In this document: one piece after another, positions 9,251 to 20,300 of the stretch
Numbering within the stretch: position 1 is the stretch's first letter
Layout of the letters: every line of letters begins with the position of its first letter
Assembly: GCF_020509005.1 (NCBI RefSeq)
Contig: NC_063017.1
Location: 372,001 to 436,000, forward strand
Length of the DNA stretch: 64,000 bases
Source of the DNA: Fulvia fulva
Lineage: Eukaryota; Ascomycota; Dothideomycetes; Mycosphaerellales; Mycosphaerellaceae
Direction: 5' to 3'
Program-made: the position numbers and the translations under genes
Notes under the pieces: generated by a model
The model's database searches: none
What the model was told of the DNA's origin: nothing
The model's input: only the letters and a program-made list of their open reading frames with translations

Positions 9251-10543
9251 ATGGCAGCCTAGGCTACGGTACTAACGGCGCCTACGGCCCTACAGGCGAA
9301 GCCCCCCTAAGACAACTGGTAGCAACTTATAGAGGACGCAAAAAGCATAGAAACTAACGATCAGCTCCCTTACCGGTCTCTACAGGTAATGATCACTCAG
9401 CTACGCACGGCGCTTGTACTGTCGTATCACCGAGGGCAACAAGAAATGAGGACGACGTCCTAGGCGATTAGTAAGGCCACCCGGAATCAACACCCCTATA
9501 GCTGGGCATCGGTCGCGGCATCGATACCAGGCCCCCGCCTAACGCACGATGCAGTTACGATCCGCATTACAGCAAAGGAAGACCAGGCCGAAGTTGCGAA
9601 GCTATCGAACAAGGAGCTCGCCTAACGAATTAACCAACTAGGGGTGGTCGTAGTGAACCAACAGTCTAACGGCACTCTACAGATCTATACTAGCTCTGCT
9701 ACTGCTAGGAGGCACCTAGAGGCACAGCCACAGTAGGCATCTAAGGTTGCGGCATCAGCGAAGGTCTTAACGAAACAATTCACGATCCTAGTCCACGACA
9801 TGCCTAAGGAGTTTGACCCAACTAACTAGGGTCACCTACGCGCTCTCTAAGAGGACAACCCGGTCACTCTTAACTCTCTAATCCAGAAGGCGACTTGGCT
9901 CTATAGGAAATGGCCAGAAGGCAAGAAGGCCTCGGCGCTAATAGTATGGCTACAAGACGCGAAAGCGGCGGATCTAGCGATAGAACAAGGCCTGGTCTGG
10001 CAATACAGCCTCAAGACAGTAGAAAAGCACTCCTTATCCTTTCGTGTCCTCCAATGCTTCAAATGCTAACAGTATAGACACCAAACCTACACGTGCACAA
10101 ACAAGTAGGCCTGCTCGAACTGTGTAGGAGACTATATGTCTAGGGACTGTACATCGACTACGAGACGGTACGCGAACTGTCCGGGGCACCACCCATCGTA
10201 TAGTACGGAATGCCCACAGCGGAAACTAGCGAAAAACAAGGCAATCACAAACAGAACCGTCGCCCTAAGATTCTACGGCGACCGTGAGGCTAGCCCACAC
10301 CGGAACCAACTAGCGGCGGTCGGGCATAAGCGCCCTAGGGCCGAGAACGATGTAAAGGATGCGCAGCCTAGGGCGTACGGGAGGCCACGTGCTCTGCTAG
10401 CTACGGCGAGGGAATCTAACCAGGCCCGGCTCCCCTTTAGTACATAGCCGATAGGCGTAGACCAGGACGCACAGGGCAGTAGGACATAGGACGATACAGA
10501 GGAAATGATTGTCGATGCCGATGACTAGCCTCGACACGCTTAA
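9251..10543 (+). pseudogene. LINE copy 1 ORF1, Gag-like zinc-knuckle protein with RIP stops
   Basis: The frame runs from ATG at 9251 to TAA at 10541-10543 (430 codons) without any frameshift, interrupted only by RIP-type TAG/TAA codons. The C-terminal third, about 10055-10230, carries the cysteine-rich cluster of fungal LINE ORF1 proteins: CFKC, then a CSNC...DC unit and a third unit ending HPSYSTECP. Some Cys have become Tyr (TGT/TGC to TAT/TAC), again as RIP predicts. The product would bind element RNA. It overlaps the start of ORF2 by 23 nt. Confidence 0.85.
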
Positions 10544-13500
10544 CATCATCTAGTATAACGTTAACTATAGCAAGGATATAGTCTAGAACCATTTCCTACA
10601 CGAGGCGGACCCGCGCGTCCACCACGTCCTTGTAATCTAGGAGCCATAGATTAACCCGCACCATAAGAGACCAACGACCTACAAGTCACTAGGCTACACG
10701 ACATGCCTACGAGGCGACGGCAGACCCCGTACGTGCTTCTATGTTAGCAAGGACATACTAGAATCCGACTAGGAGGTAGTGTACTACGTAGACGAAGAAG
10801 GCGGGGGCGATATTACCTCCCTCCACGTAGGTAGTACCTGGATACACAACCTATACATGCAACCGCCAGCCTCGAGGTCTAGCCGCGACCTAGGGGTCTG
10901 CAGACACCTAGACAGTGCGCTTAAGAGACAAGGGTGCCACATCGTAGTAGGAGACTTCAACATACACTACCCTTCCTAGGAAAGCCTTATGCAGCCGCAC
11001 CCTATAGCCGACGAAGTACTCGACTTGATGGCGAGCAACGCAATTGCCCTCAATACCCCGAAGGACCTGGGCACCTGGAAGAGAGGGGGACTCCAAGGCA
11101 CGATCGACCTCTCCTAGATCTCAGATAGCCACTACCACACGGTAACCTACTGTGGGATCGAACATGAACTCGAGGCGTCGTCAGACCACATGCTAGTCAG
11201 GACCTCTATTGCGACATAGATACAACGCACACTAGCGAGAACCCCTAAGCCAAACTGGGGAAAGGCCTACTGGGCCAACATCTAGGCGTACCTCGATGAC
11301 TCTAAGAGGCTAGTCTAGATCGCGCAGCAGCAATACAACAGTAAAGACGAGATAGACGAAGCAGTCTAGGGGTTGATAGACGAAATAAGAAAAGCGACCT
11401 CACTTCACGTTCCGCTTGCCTAACCAACGACATGGTCCAAACTATACTGGACGCCGGAGTGCACTGCGGTAGTAAGAGAAGCAAGGAGAGCCCGCCGGGT
11501 GTGGACGAGCAGCCATAGCGAGGAGGCCTGGAACGTATACAGGGAGGCATGCCAACAGAAGAAAGCCATAATACGGAGGGAGAAAGCAGTCGGCTAGAGG
11601 GCCACAGTGGAAGAAATCGCCGGCAAGCTAGAGAGGATGTGGAAGCTAGCGAAATGGGCCCGACAGGACCCTACACAGGGCCCCTCCTTCTCTATCCCAG
11701 CGCTACAATCGCCTAGTGGCCCGGTTAGCGACCCCGAGGCCAAGGCGCGTCTACTGGCTAGCAAGTTCTTCCCACCCCTAGTCGAGGCTGATCTAAGCGA
11801 CATAAACAGCTCTACTCCCCTAGCCCCTAGCATCGCGGTCCAACAGGAGGTGTCCGAGGGAGAAGTTACCGCTGTGCTGAGGAAGTTGCCGGCGAAGAAA
11901 GCCCCGGGGCCGGATAGGATCCTAAACGAGCTACTAAAGAAGTGTAGAGATCAACTAGCCCTAGCAGTTGTAGCGATCTTCAACGCCTGCCTACAGACCG
12001 GATACCACCCGATAGCTTTTAAACAATCGACGACAGTGGTCCTACGCAAGCCGCAGAAGGAAGACTATACGCAGGTGAAGTCGTACCGCCCAATTGCGCT
12101 CCTTAACACTCTTAGGAAGGCGCTTGAGAAGCTGGTTACAACGAGACTCTCCGAGGCGGCAGAGGAACACTCCCTACTCCCGGACACCTAGATGGGTGCG
12201 CGCCCATAGCGATCGACGCTATCCGCGATGGAACTTATCACCTCTTAGGTAAAGGCTATCTAGTATAAGAATAGGGACAAGGTGGCTTCCTTACTTAGCC
12301 TAGACATATCGGGAGCCTTCGACTACGTGTTATACCCGCGGCTTCTCTACATCCTAAGGTCGAAAGGACTCCCTAAGTGGCTTGTCAACTTCGTACGGTC
12401 CTACCTCCAAAACCGCAGTACGTCGATCCTAGTCGGCCAGTACAGAAGCCTATTTCAAGCAGTCTATACTAGAATCCCGTAAGGCTTAACGCTAGTACCT
12501 ATTCTGTTCCTCTTCTTTATAGCGACGCTACTCCTAGCCCTAGAATCCTAGAACACCGCTACGAGCGGCTTCGTAGACGACATAAATATCCTAGCGTAGT
12601 CTTCCTCGACTAAGGAGAACTATAGGCTACTAGAAGAGAAGCACAAGATCTACGAGGACTAGGCTAGGAGGTACGGGGCTCGGTTTGCCCTAGAAAAGTA
12701 CAATCTGATATACTTTACGCGCCGGCTACGGTTCTACAATATACAAGCTTCTATCTAGATATAGGGGCACACGACTAACCCGGCAAATCAGCTCAGGATC
12801 CTCGGACTATAGGTAGACCCGGCGCTACGGTGGAGGAAGCACGTACAGGCAATATTACGGAAAGCTGAACAGAATATGGCATCATGCCAGAGGCTCACTG
12901 CGTCCATATAGGGGGCGGACTTCCGGTAGATACGACTTCTATATACGGCTATTATACGGCCAGTCCTTACCTATAGCAGCCAAGTGTGGTCCTTAGGCGA
13001 GAGGCCCTGCCCATCGAAGGGACTCGTCGCGCCGCTAGCGAAGATCCAAAACCAATGCCTAAGGAAGGTCACCGGGGCATATAAGTCGACACCAACGAGG
13101 ATGCTTGAGCACGAGACCGCTATACCGCCGATCGACCTATACATCCAGGGACTACGGACCTCCTACTTAGGCAAGTCGGTACAGTACCTAGTACAGAAGG
13201 TCATCGCCAGTGCAGTCGCAAGGGCCCGCGAATCAGTACCAGCGTATAAGGGCATTCGACCCGGAAACGAGCCGAACTACCGGGCAAGGGACGAACAGCT
13301 AGTAACACAATAGGAAGGTGAGAAATCGTTTGTAGAGCAACTATGGAAAGAGAGGTGGAACAACCAGGTTGTAGGGCATAGTGGACGCCCTCAGCCAGCG
13401 GGACAACCTAAGGAATGGTCAGCTACAAAATCCGCGGTCAAGCACCCCCCGAAGCTCATCCACTACCGCCTTACGAGGGCACAGAGTAGCATAGCAACCC

Positions 13501-13832
13501 AACTACGAAGCGAACACATCGGCCTCCAGGGGTACCTATCATGGAGGAAGGTCCCAGGATACACGAATACTAGCTGCCCCTGCGGCTATCGCTCCCAGAA
13601 CGTACGGCACGCACTCCTCGTCTATCCGAGGTAGTCGCTAGGAAGGGGGGAGTGGATGGCAAAGGCGAGGAACCGGACGATTGGGGCACTTCTTAACAAC
13701 GCTGAAGACCTACGGCGTATTACGAACTGGATACTAGAGAAGGGCTAGCTAGAACAGTACCGCCTAGTAGGAGCAGTGCAGGAAGAGAGGACACGACGCA
13801 GCGCGACGAGACCGGCTAGGAGCGGGGGCTAA
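10521..13832 (+). pseudogene. LINE copy 1 ORF2, endonuclease-reverse transcriptase with RIP stops
   Basis: Frame from ATG at 10521 to TAA at 13830-13832 (1103 codons), no indels, many TAG codons at former Trp/Gln. An APE-type endonuclease comes first: the N-terminal Asn strand, an E-P motif near 10640, GDFNIH near 10955 and SDHMLV near 11185. The reverse transcriptase follows: KKAPGPDRI near 11900, LDISGAFDYV near 12300 and the catalytic FVDDINILA near 12570. The C-terminus has a CPCG...H motif near 13575, with the final Cys now Tyr. I see no RNase H between RT and the Cys motif. This architecture suggests the Tad/I-like group of fungal LINEs. Confidence 0.88.
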
Positions 13833-14020
13833 CGGGGTAGTGACATAGACTACGTACGTTCAGAGGGAAAGCTAATCTAGACAAGGAGTAGTCGGGGGCG
13901 GGAAGGGTTTTCACCTATTCGGGTTTCCCTTTGTACATAACAATAGATATATACCTGTATAGGCCGGATAGGGTCCTAGAACAGGGGAATGACAAATCTA
14001 TCTATCTATATATCTACTAG

Positions 14021-14760
14021 GGGTAGTCGTTAACTTACTTCTTAAACCTATCCGCTAATAAGCTATTTAGTACGTTAAACGGGCTCTAGAAGTTATTAAT
14101 CGTAACTCGGCGTCCTATTATACCGGTCCTACCCTTGTTATAAGTCTCGTCCTCGACGTAGCTATTACCTACTAAGTTAGCTAGGTTAAGTTTAAGCTCG
14201 GCCTCGGTCTCGTCCTCCTCTTATATCTCCGCGAGTCGGTCGAAGACTCTCTATTAGGTTTAGTATAACCTAATAATGTTATAAGATTAGAAGACTAAGC
14301 TTAATCGGGTTTTGTCTCGTAGCCGATAAAAGGTAAGGGAGAGTAATAAAGCAGTAGCTGTCTTGTCTCGTAAAGACTAAGTAGTAGTAGGGTAGAGGTT
14401 AGGTTATAGTATATTCTAAACAGTAATATTAAATAGTAAGTTAAACGCCTCGAAGCTATAAGGGATTCTTAGCGTTCCTAAATATAAAGGAGATTCGTCG
14501 ATCTTAGTAATTAGTCTAAGTAGCCTATGTATAAGTAGTCTAATCACTCTAAGTATAAGTAGTCTAATTACTCTAAGTATAAGCGCTTAGGTAGGATTAG
14601 TTACGTACCGGCTCTTTTCTTATAATCTAGGGTCTCCTAGAGTTATTCCGTAACACTATCCTGTTCTTAGCCTAGCTTCGTCCCGAAGCTTTATAAGCCG
14701 TTACTTATATCTCGTAGTATTATCTAACTATATCTTCTTCTTCCTATAAACGTTGTTAAA
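14021..14760 (-). pseudogene. Antisense Gypsy gag N-terminal remnant plus leader
   Basis: On the minus strand about 14300-14021 gives an acidic Glu/Asp-rich stretch that, once the LINE is removed, reads on into 9014-8076. Beyond about 14300 nothing coding is visible. This part includes a short 24-bp tandem repeat and is probably the gag leader or LTR of the same dead element. No LTR boundary could be fixed. Confidence 0.4.
14529..14585. repeat. Short 24-bp tandem repeat, about 2.4 copies
   Basis: Two adjacent 24-bp units plus a partial third. The units differ by one C/T change in a CA context, consistent with RIP after duplication. No function evident. Confidence 0.7.
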
Positions 14761-15300
14761 GACTTACCCTAGATACCGAGTCTTCTAGTCTCGAAATAGC
14801 TCCGTACACAAACTATTAGAAGTCGCGATCGTCGGGTACGGTAGTGAAATATATTATAGGTTCTCGGTCGGGGAAGTGCTCTACCTATACTCGTAAAGGC
14901 TATAAGGACTACGACGTCCGCTTATCTCGTCCGGAGCGGGAACGTTTACGCGATACGCGCGATAAGCTTAAGCCGGAGCTTAAAAGAATCGAAGAAGAGG
15001 AGGTACGGCTAAAGACGCGTAAAATCCGTCTTCGAAAGCAATTATAGTTAGCGGAGCGTCGTACCGACGATACCGTCGCTAAAGAGCTAGAGGAATTAGA
15101 GGAAGAGGGGGCGCGCGAGGAATTAGCGTCGCTCGAGCGGTCGTCGGGGGTAGAGGCGTCGCCTCCGTTAGCTTCGTTCTTAGACGTTCTCGAGATGCCT
15201 ATAAATAATTAGGCCACTATTTCCGGGGCGGAGCCTTAGATAGACTCGCTAGGCGTTGACCTCTCTAGTAGGACTACCGCGTCCGAGGGTAGTAGATAGG
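14760..15300 (+). pseudogene. Relic of a small Cys-rich, coiled-coil ORF, probably transposon-associated
   Basis: An open stretch at 14844-15047 continues in the same frame through single TAG codons to about 15300. The visible protein has a short Gly/Lys/Cys/Tyr segment that may once have been a CxxC...C cluster (TGT/TGC to TAT is the RIP change). A long Arg/Glu-rich predicted coiled coil follows, with an acidic C-terminal tail. Such proteins are, as far as I recall, common near repeats in dothideomycete genomes. I cannot assign a function. It has no visible LTR or inverted repeats of its own. Confidence 0.4.
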
Positions 15301-15329
15301 TAAGTTTCTCTACTTAAACTCTTATATTC

Positions 15330-16751
15330 TTTATTAATAATTTTGTAGGTTTTCTTTTAGTTCCTAGGTATTTTCTAAATCGTTATACTCTTTCTATTTA
15401 ACAAGGTATTGCTAACCCCTCTTGTCTAGGATCTTTTCGACTTCGAATTCGTTTTCTACTTCTAGCTCGAAGTAGAATGTTTCTTAGTAAGGTGTTACGG
15501 CGTCTATAGGTTCTAATTTAGAGATGTAGAAGACTAGGTAGATTTTCGCGTTAGGTAGCAGTCGTAGTCGGTAGTTAACTAGTCCTACTACTTCGTCGAT
15601 AAAAAAGGTCCGACCTTAATATGATCTAGCTTCTTAGTCTTTCTCCTTATTCTAAAGTTTTTTGTAAGGAGATAGACCTTATCCCCCTCTTTTAGTAGAG
15701 GCGCTATTTTTCTTACGTCTTATCGTTATTAAGACAGTTTTTGTTATATATCTTCGAGCGCCTTACGTGCTTCTTTATATATTTCCTTAAGAGTTTCCGT
15801 CGTCACGATTACTCTTTCGGCTTATAGGTAGGATCTAGGTGTTCCGAATAGGTTTGGATCTTTACTAAAGTTCGCGTAGAATAGCGTAGTCGAAGTTGTC
15901 TCTAATTTATAGTTGTTTAGTACAATCTACGCTATTAGTAGTAGTGAAACCTAGTTGTCTTATACGTAGTTAATATAATGCCTTAGGTATTGTTCTAGAG
16001 TTTAGTTCATTCGTTCTGTCTGTCTATCCGTTTTAGGATAATATGCCGTAGATAGCTTATACTTAATTCCGATCGTTCCTATAAGCGTCTTCTAGTAGTT
16101 CGATATAAAGAGCTTGTCTCTATCGGTTATAAATACTTAAGGGAATCCGTAGTATCGAATCAATCTGTCTAGTACGAGGTATCCGAGCTGCTCTATAGTA
16201 TATATTTCTGATATAGGAATGAAGTATACGTATTTCGTAAGCCTATCGACTATAACTAGTATTATATCGTATGTTTAATTCGTGATTTGGTCCTTTAATA
16301 GTAGGAGTTTCGCAAGAAAGTCTATTATAACTTCGTTCTATAGTTTCGTTAGTAGTGTCCTAAACTATAGGTGACCGTACTTAGCGTATCTTATAGCCTT
16401 GTTTCGTTAGTAGTATACGTATTGTTTAATATAGCGTAACACTTTCTGTCTTATCTACGGAAATAAGAAGCTACGTTATATAAGGTCGACTGTCTTTAAA
16501 GTTCTAGGATATCCGTAAATTAGCTCGTCGTAATATTGTCGAATATATTCTTCTTCTCGTTTCTACGGTACTTAGTACTTTCCTTACGATATAGGGAACT
16601 ACTCTTCCTTATCGCTTAGGATTCGTACGAGATTATTAAACTCTCTTATATTAGTACTAAGACTTCCGTCGGGGTTTGTCTTAAGTATTTTGTATTATAC
16701 TAGTTCTTTTCCTTCTATATAGTCGCTTCTTCGGCTTAGCGCGTCGGCGCG
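15330..16751 (-). pseudogene. Antisense chromodomain Gypsy pol, 3' part (integrase and chromodomain)
   Basis: The minus strand shows, from right to left, the RNase H C-terminus (ADALSRRSDYIEGKE at the insertion site), integrase (core segment near 16020-16080) and a chromodomain at about 15350-15480. In the chromodomain the FEVEKIL start, the QYLVK strand and two aromatic-cage/core Trp positions are present; the Trp codons are now TAG. This is a chromovirus-type Ty3/Gypsy element in which RIP has struck the Trp and Gln codons. The frame continues across the inserted Gypsy at 16752-23041 into 23047-23261. Confidence 0.85.
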
Positions 16752-17271
16752 TGTTATAGTCTCCCTATAGAGTGTATAGAAGGTAGGGATAGAAGAGCCT
16801 TAGAGTGCTTAGAAGTCGTTAAGAAGTGACAGTCTAGCTTAGTATATAAGCGCTAAGAATTATATACCCCGTAACATTTACTACGGGACCTAGCCCTCTA
16901 AGTTTACCCCTCTACTAAACCTTAATAGATTTACTTCGGCTCGTAACTATATAACTTACGGCACTCCCGCGAGTACCCGCGACTACGCTAGACCCTAGAA
17001 GAAGCACGTAGAAGACTCGGAACGTAGGGCAGGTTAGAATAAGGTTTTGAGCAAAGCTACTAAGCGCGACTTCGTACGGGTTAGCCCTATTAATACGGGG
17101 ACACGTACTCGCGAGGGTCGCGTATAAATATCTAGCCTTCCCTAGGCCTCTCTTACTTTCTTCGTCTTTCGTTTTGTATAGCAATTATACTATACCCTTT
17201 TGTATCTACACTTCGTACCTACATTCTCGCTTTCACCCTTATATCTTATAGGCTAGGCTCTCGCCCTAATA
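16752..17271 (+). repeat. 5' LTR of Gypsy-1
   Basis: 520 bp, TGTTATAG...CTAATA (terminal CA now TA). Same length as, and nearly identical to, 22522-23041. Confidence 0.93.
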
Positions 17272-17317
17272 TTACGAAAGACTAACAAACCGTCAACTAC
17301 TCGAGTTATCCTTATAG

Positions 17318-20300
17318 GTGACCACGCTACCGATAGAGGTGTCAACCTCGATAACTAAGACACTCTATTCCACTTTAGTAAGTAGACTAACATCCCCTTC
17401 TCGAACGCCGCTACCTTCGGTACCTAGGCAAACGCTAACCCCGATACCGCCTACGCTCTTATTAACCGTACCGTCTCCTCTTTCCGCGAGACCGCCTAGT
17501 AGGTCGAGTAAGTAAATAACTAAGCAACATACCTTTAAGGTATTATAAACACCTTCTAGAACCTCGCCCCGTACGCCGACGTTAACCGCCGCTAGTACTT
17601 CTCTAAGAAGGTTAACGACCTAGACGAGTTCGACGGTAATAAGAGTAAGTTTGAGGCATTTAAGACATAGCTCACTATCAAGCTATTAGCTAATGCCGAC
17701 TACTTTCCGTAAGAGAAGGACAAAGTTACGTACGTCTTCTCTCTCCTTCGGGGAGACGCCGCGGCTTAGGTATAATACTATATCGACAACGCTACGTAGA
17801 CTATCGGCTACCCGGACGTCCTTACCTTAATATAGGACCTCCGTACTACCTTTAGTGATCTAGGCCGCGGAGCTACCGCCTAGAACGCTATCTATAACCT
17901 CCTCTAGAAGAATAAGAGCTTCGCCGAGTACCTCGCGGCCTTTAACCGCGATATCGGGTTTACCGGCTATAACGAAGAGACTAAGAAGAGTACTCTCCGC
18001 CGTAGTTTGTTAGTAGAGCTTCTTCGAGCCCTCGAGGATAAGGACGTCGGTACTATAAGCTTCCGTAAGCTCGTCGAGACCTACTAGCGCCTCGACTCTA
18101 ATATAAAATACACCGCCTCTCTCCTCGCTTCCCGTTCTTAAGGTCGTTAGCCTCGTAGTCCCGGAAGCTACTTCGCTACTCTACTAGGCGCCGCCGCTCC
18201 TACGGCTCTCCCTCCCGTCTCTATAGGTAACGCTATAGATCTTAGCGCTAGTGCCGCCGTCCCTCGAGTCTAGGGCCTCGTTAACGGTAAGCTTACTCCC
18301 GAAGAGAAGCTTCGCCGTCGCTAGGCCGGACTCTGTACCTACTACGGCGGTCTAGGCTATATCGTAGCTAACTATCGGTAGCTCGCTACCCGTAATGCCC
18401 GTAATCCGGTTCGCGGCGCTATCGGCGCTATCGAGCCTACTCCTACTACTCCCGCTAAGTAGGAAAAAGCCTAGGTCTTCCTTATCGACGCGATAAAGAC
18501 TAAGAAAAACGCTTACCGAAAGTGAAGAGAGGAAAGAAGTTGAGGATTAATATAGTATAGCTAGACCTATACGACGAGACGGGCAAGGACTACGCTTATA
18601 AACCGTTCGTTACGAATATAAATATCGGCTTAAAGAAACTCTCTTCTTCTAATCTCACTCTTATAGACACTAGCGTACTAGGCGAGTCTTTTATAGACTA
18701 TAAACTCGCGACCTCTCTTAACCTCGAACCCTAGGAACTAAAGTACCCTCGTACCCTTAAACTCTTTAACGGTACGGAGACTACTACTAGTAAGATTACT
18801 TATGTTATATATACGTTAATCACCCTCGGAGGCAAGCGTATATCGATTACTAGCTTCCTTACGTCCCTACCGTATTAGAAGTTTATCCTCGGCTTCCCCT
18901 AGTTTAGACGATACCGACCTATTATCGACTAGACTTCCCTTACTATTAGCTTCCCTCTAGAAGTTCCTCCGGTACCTCCGCCTTCTCCGCCGCCTTAGCG
19001 CGGTCCTAAGTATACCAAGATCTTCTAGGTGAACGCCGCTACCTTTACTACTACTACTAAGTAGCCTAAAGCTTAAGTCTTCGCCGCCTCTCTCCGTAAT
19101 ATCGATATCGCCCTCGAGAAGCTCGATAAGAAGCGTATACCTACCGACCCTACTACAAAGGTCCCTCCTTAGGCATACTATATCCTCTACGTATTCGATA
19201 CTAAAGCCGTAGACGAGCTGCCTCCTTATCGCCCTTACGACTATAGGATTAAGCTAGAAGAAGGTATAGAGACACCGTTCGGACCGCTATATTCTATGTC
19301 CTAAGAAGAGCTTATCGTCCTTAAGAGATACCTCGAAGAGAACCTAAAGAAGGGGTTTATTCGAGCGAGCCGTTCTAGCGCTAGTAGTCCCGTTATGTTC
19401 GTTAAGAAGCCCGGCGGTAGTCTACGCCTCTACGTAGACTACCGAGGCTTAAACGCTATTATAAAGAAGAACCGCTACCTAATACCGTTAATTTAGGAGA
19501 CGCTCGAGCGCCTCTCTAAGGCCAAGTACTTCACTAAGCTCGATGTCATCGCTACGTTTAACAAGTTACGAATAGTAGAAGGACACGAGTATCTTATAGC
19601 CTTCCGTACTCGCTACGGGCTATTCGAGTCGCTCGTTATGCCCTTCGGCGTTTATAACGGCCTAGTACCTTCTAGAACTTTATTAACGACATCCTTTAGG
19701 AGTTCCTCGATCAGTTCTATACTACCTACATCGACGACATCCTAGTCTATAGCGAGACTAAGGAGGAGCACCGCGAGCACGTCTATAAGGTCCTTTAGAA
19801 GCTCGTAGACGCCGGCTTATAGCTCGATATCGACAAGTACGAGTTTAAGAAGACCGAAGTCAAGTTCCTTAGTTTGATTATTACCGTAGACGGCATTAAG
19901 ATAGACTATAAGAAGATCGACGCTATCGTCGAATAGGATACTCCTACGAACGTTAAAGAGGTCTAGGGTTTCCTAGGCTTTACTAACTTCTACCGCCGCT
20001 TTATCTACGTATCTTCGGGCGTAGTACGCCCTTTAACGAAGCTTACGCGTAAGGGTAAGAAGTTCGCCTAGACCGACGAATGCTAGGAGGCTTTTGACTT
20101 GCTTAAAGCGAAGTTTATTAAGAACCCGCTTCTATAGTACTTCGATTTCGAACTAGAGACCCGTATAGAGACCGACGTATCCGACGGCGTAGTAGGCGGT
20201 GTCCTACTATAACGCCGCTCGCCTAAATCCCCCTAGTTACCTATCGCCTTCCTCTCTAAGAAGATGACCGCTACGGAGTATAACTACGAGATCTACGACA

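Larger units (their letters stand above)
9015..14006 (+). mobile_element. Tad-like non-LTR retrotransposon (LINE), copy 1, full length
   Basis: A 4992-bp LINE bounded by the 14-bp target duplication TATATATCTACTAG at 9001-9014 and 14007-14020. It has a 5' leader, ORF1 (Gag-like), a slightly overlapping ORF2 (endonuclease and reverse transcriptase), a short 3' UTR and a tail of TCTA units in place of poly(A). RIP is moderate: both ORFs keep their frame from end to end and are broken only by TAG/TAA at former Gln/Trp codons. A second, more heavily mutated copy lies at 42119-46942 on the other strand, and the two share the same 3' end. Confidence 0.93.

Noticed and set aside
14529..14585. Short spaced repeats suggestive of a CRISPR array
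   Set aside because: The 24-bp units are head-to-tail without spacers and lie in a fungal repeat island.
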